In this document: one piece after another, positions 12,889 through 13,842 of the stretch | How positions within the stretch are numbered: the stretch's first letter is position 1 | How the letters are laid out: every line of letters begins with the position of its first letter | Assembly: GCA_934631985.1 (NCBI GenBank) | Contig: CAKTYE010000066.1 | Location: 1 to 13,842 of the forward strand | Direction: 5' to 3' | DNA from: an uncultured Clostridia bacterium | Lineage (GTDB): Bacteria; Bacillota; Clostridia; Christensenellales; Aristaeellaceae | Length of the DNA: 13,842 nucleotides | Position numbers and translations under genes: made by a program | The notes under the pieces: model-generated | What the model was told of the DNA's origin: nothing | The model's input: the letters and a program-made list of their open reading frames with translations, nothing else | Databases searched by the model: none

Positions 12889-12987
12889 TTATTCCTCCCA
12901 ATGCATGTCGTTGACGGTGGATGCAAAGTATGCGGTTGAACCATATTGACTAGAACTTAACGATAAAATTTTGTCAATACGCTTCAT
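12889..12987 (-). CDS. Possible 32-codon leader ORF ending in the mdh ribosome binding site
   Basis: An ATG at 12987 opens a 32-codon frame whose TAA lies 2 nt before the mdh ATG, so its last codons contain the mdh ribosome binding site. It starts MKRIDKILSL and ends NDMHWEE. A ribosome finishing here would sit on the mdh start, which would suit translational coupling. Its own ribosome binding site is poor (AAGGCC). Codons are AT-rich in the third position, unlike the genes nearby. An ORF this short may arise by chance. Only transcripts from the upstream promoter would carry all of it. Confidence 0.25.
   Translation of the reverse strand: MKRIDKILSLSSSQYGSTAYFASTVNDMHWEE
12946..12963. promoter_or_regulatory. 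Weak Rex-like operator candidate
   Basis: TTGACTAGAACTTAACGA matches the clostridial Rex consensus TTGTTAA-N4-TTAACAA at 10 of 14 fixed positions with the exact 4-bp spacer. It covers the -10 element of the proximal promoter. Rex represses fermentative NADH-consuming genes when NADH is low, which would suit this operon. One half site is strong (six of seven) and the other weak (four of seven), so chance is a real possibility. Confidence 0.3.
12949..12977 (-). promoter_or_regulatory. Proximal promoter (P2) of the mdh-fumC operon
   Basis: On the minus strand a perfect TTGACA (12972-12977) is followed after 17 bp by TCTAGT (12949-12954, four of six). Transcription would start near 12942, giving a leader of about 55 nt before mdh. 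The inverted pair ATTGAC...GTCAAT spans both elements. Confidence 0.55.
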
Positions 12988-12991
12988 AGAA

Positions 12992-13068
12992 AATGGCCTT
13001 ACGCGGTTTGCATCAAGCTCCAGGGGAGCGTTGCGCACCTTCGTGTCGGGCTCTACCGACCGGCCTGT
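12992..13068 (-). promoter_or_regulatory. Structured leader segment upstream of mdh
   Basis: In the RNA started from the distal promoter, small hairpins can form at 13045-13049/13056-13060 (5 bp, 6-nt loop) and 13017-13021/13025-13029 (5 bp, 3-nt loop), flanked by complementary GGCC tetramers at 13062-13065 and 12995-12998. It matches no riboswitch class that I recognise. It could be an unassigned cis-regulatory RNA or just a GC-rich leader. Confidence 0.25.
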
Positions 13069-13072
13069 TAAT

Positions 13073-13101
13073 AATATAACACACTTTTACGCATTTGAAA
13101 A
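13073..13101 (-). promoter_or_regulatory. Distal promoter (P1) of the mdh-fumC operon
   Basis: On the minus strand TTTTCA (13096-13101, four of six) is spaced 17 bp from TATATT (13073-13078, five of six), and a TG one base before the -10 gives an extended -10 element. The start would be near 13066, leaving a leader of about 180 nt. A half site TTGTGAAA (13107-13114, plus strand) lies just upstream without a good partner. Confidence 0.65.
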
Positions 13102-13191
13102 GCCTTTTGTGAAATTTTTGCAGAAAAAAGGTGAAAACATCGTTTGATACCCGACTGAGTTTATCGGGAATAAGCGAAAAGAGGGGGAGGA

Positions 13192-13272
13192 ATGAAGAAA
13201 ATGGCGTGCGGAAACTTGCGGGAGGAGCGGTTGTTTTTGATGGTTAGATATGTTAGACCATTGCGGCTTTGA
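13192..13272 (+). other. Very short plus-strand ORF with a purine-rich upstream tract
   Basis: GGGGGAGG directly precedes an ATG at 13192 and suits the in-frame ATG at 13201 better (10-nt spacing). The frame ends at TGA 13270-13272, giving 26 or 23 residues beginning MKKMACGN. No similarity is recognised, and the frame ends 12 bp before the repeat block. It is listed only so that this gap is described; I do not call it a gene. Confidence 0.12.
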
Positions 13273-13284
13273 GATCGTGCGGTC

Positions 13285-13646
13285 AGGTATAACCCCTCAG
13301 CCGCCTTTGGCGGCAGCTCCCCATTCAGGGGAGCCTTTTGGCTGCGGGTACCCGAAGGCAGGGAGAGCCATGGAGGCGTGTGCGTCCAACCAGAAGCCAA
13401 AGAAACCAAAGCCCCCGCATACAAAAGCCTCCGCTGGAAAGGGGAGGGAGGTATAACCCCTCAGCCGCCCTTGGCGGCAGCTCCCCATTCAGGGGAGCCT
13501 TTTGGGCGTGGGTATCCGAAGGCAGGGAGAGCCATAGGATCACGTATATCCCACCAAAAGCCAAAGAGAAACCAAAGCCCCGCATGCCCAACGCCAAAAG
13601 CCTCCCCTGGAAGGGGAGGGGGACCGCATCAGCGGTGGAGGGGTTA
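13285..13646. repeat. Two tandem ~164-bp GC-rich repeat units with terminal inverted repeats
   Basis: Unit 1 (13285-13448) and unit 2 (13449 to about 13621) start with the same AGGTATAACCCCTCAGCCGCC and share 86 aligned bases with few differences (13285-13370 against 13449-13534). They continue with related sequence, including GCCAAAG, ACCAAAGCCC and a GGGGAGGG end. Each unit holds hairpins: GCCGCC/GGCGGC and GCTCCCC/GGGGAGC. The block ends with CCTCCCC/GGGGAGG (13601-13607/13613-13619) and GAGGGGTTA (13638-13646), the exact inverse of the TAACCCCTC that opens each unit (13290-13298, 13454-13462). The open frames across it are low-complexity and unlikely to be translated. It resembles a MITE-like or REP-like interspersed element. 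Confidence 0.7.
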
Positions 13647-13686
13647 AGCGGCTTATCCGCGCAGCGCTAAGCTATGCCAAGCCCAC

Positions 13687-13740
13687 GAAAAAGACCGCCC
13701 GCATCCCTGCGCATAAGCAGAGATACAGGCGGCCTTCTTT
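13687..13740 (-). terminator. Rho-independent terminator after the substrate-binding protein gene
   Basis: The outer stem GACCGCC (13693-13699) pairs with GGCGGCC (13728-13734), with further inner pairing (CTGC/GCAG and ATC/GAT). On the minus strand it is followed by a TTTTTC tract. The plus strand also has a T-rich tract after the stem, so it may work both ways. It separates the transporter gene from the mdh operon. Confidence 0.8.
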
Positions 13741-13767
13741 TTTCGCTTACTTCAGCCCTGCGAATGC

Positions 13768-13842
13768 TTACTCAGCGTAGGTGCAGTGCATGAAATACTT
13801 GTAGCCCAGGGGGTTGGAGTAGAAGCCCTGCACGCTGTCATC
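13768..13842 (-). CDS. C-terminal end of a probable ABC transporter substrate-binding protein (partial)
   Basis: Only the last 24 codons are in the window, ending at TAA 13768-13770; the rest lies beyond the right edge. The peptide contains VQGFYSNPLGYKYF and ends in CTYAE. A V-x-G-F/W-x-x-N-P-x-G-x-x-x-F pattern close to the C-terminus is typical of family 5 (oligopeptide/dipeptide-type) extracellular solute-binding proteins, which capture peptides or similar solutes outside the membrane. The identification rests on this tail alone. It is transcribed in the same direction as the mdh operon but is separated from it by a terminator and the repeat block. Confidence 0.6.
   Translation of the reverse strand, partial: DDSVQGFYSNPLGYKYFMHCTYAE

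Noticed and set aside
12992..13068. Known riboswitch in the mdh leader
   Set aside because: The fold and conserved bases do not match any class I can recognise, so it is reported only as a structured leader.
13285..13646. CRISPR array
   Set aside because: Only two long similar units occur, with no short regular repeat-spacer structure and no cas genes.
13161..13670. Several 63-110 codon frames on both strands in the repeat block
   Set aside because: They run through tandem low-complexity repeats, have no ribosome binding sites and show no conserved protein features.

Overview
The window looks like a piece of a GC-rich anaerobic Firmicute, probably a gut-type member of the Clostridia. The signs are strong AGGAGG-type ribosome binding sites, sigma-A style promoters, many ferredoxin-like redox proteins, and short GC-rich interspersed repeats between genes. 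The exact lineage cannot be read from the sequence. Every supported gene lies on the minus strand, so transcription runs from high to low coordinates.

Layout in the direction of transcription. 13842-13768: the last 24 codons of what looks like a family 5 (peptide-type) ABC substrate-binding protein, then a strong terminator (13687-13740). 13646-13285: two tandem ~164-bp copies of a non-coding, hairpin-rich repeat. 13101-12888: two promoters and a structured leader with a 32-codon upstream ORF and a weak Rex-like site. A long gene train follows: malate dehydrogenase (LDH-type fold, with the malate-specifying Arg), class II fumarase, a cytidine deaminase, hdrB, hdrC, hdrA, an MvhD/FlxD protein, two dicluster iron-sulfur proteins (FlxC-like and AsrA/FlxB-like), an AsrB/FlxA-like NAD(P)H:flavin oxidoreductase, a fumarate-reductase-type iron-sulfur protein and flavoprotein, a small PQ-loop-like membrane protein, and a small NuoE-like [2Fe-2S] protein. 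A hairpin terminator (317-371) follows. Then come a separate tRNA-Lys(CUU) with its own near-consensus promoter and a terminator at 94-144. Positions 1-93 hold no supportable gene.

How the genes may work together (inference). Mdh and FumC turn oxaloacetate into malate and then fumarate. FrdAB-like proteins reduce fumarate to succinate. No membrane anchor or quinone-binding subunit is encoded beside FrdAB. Instead, a complete HdrABC plus FlxABCD-type module is inserted in the same transcription unit. HdrA is the known bifurcating flavoprotein of such complexes. The FlxA-like protein would bring in electrons from NAD(P)H, and the exergonic branch would end at fumarate. I propose a soluble, NADH-dependent, electron-bifurcating fumarate reductase that conserves energy as reduced ferredoxin. 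HdrABC-Flx and HdrABC-MvhD modules with other acceptors are known; their fusion into one operon with a soluble fumarate reductase and the malate-fumarate enzymes is the most interesting feature here.
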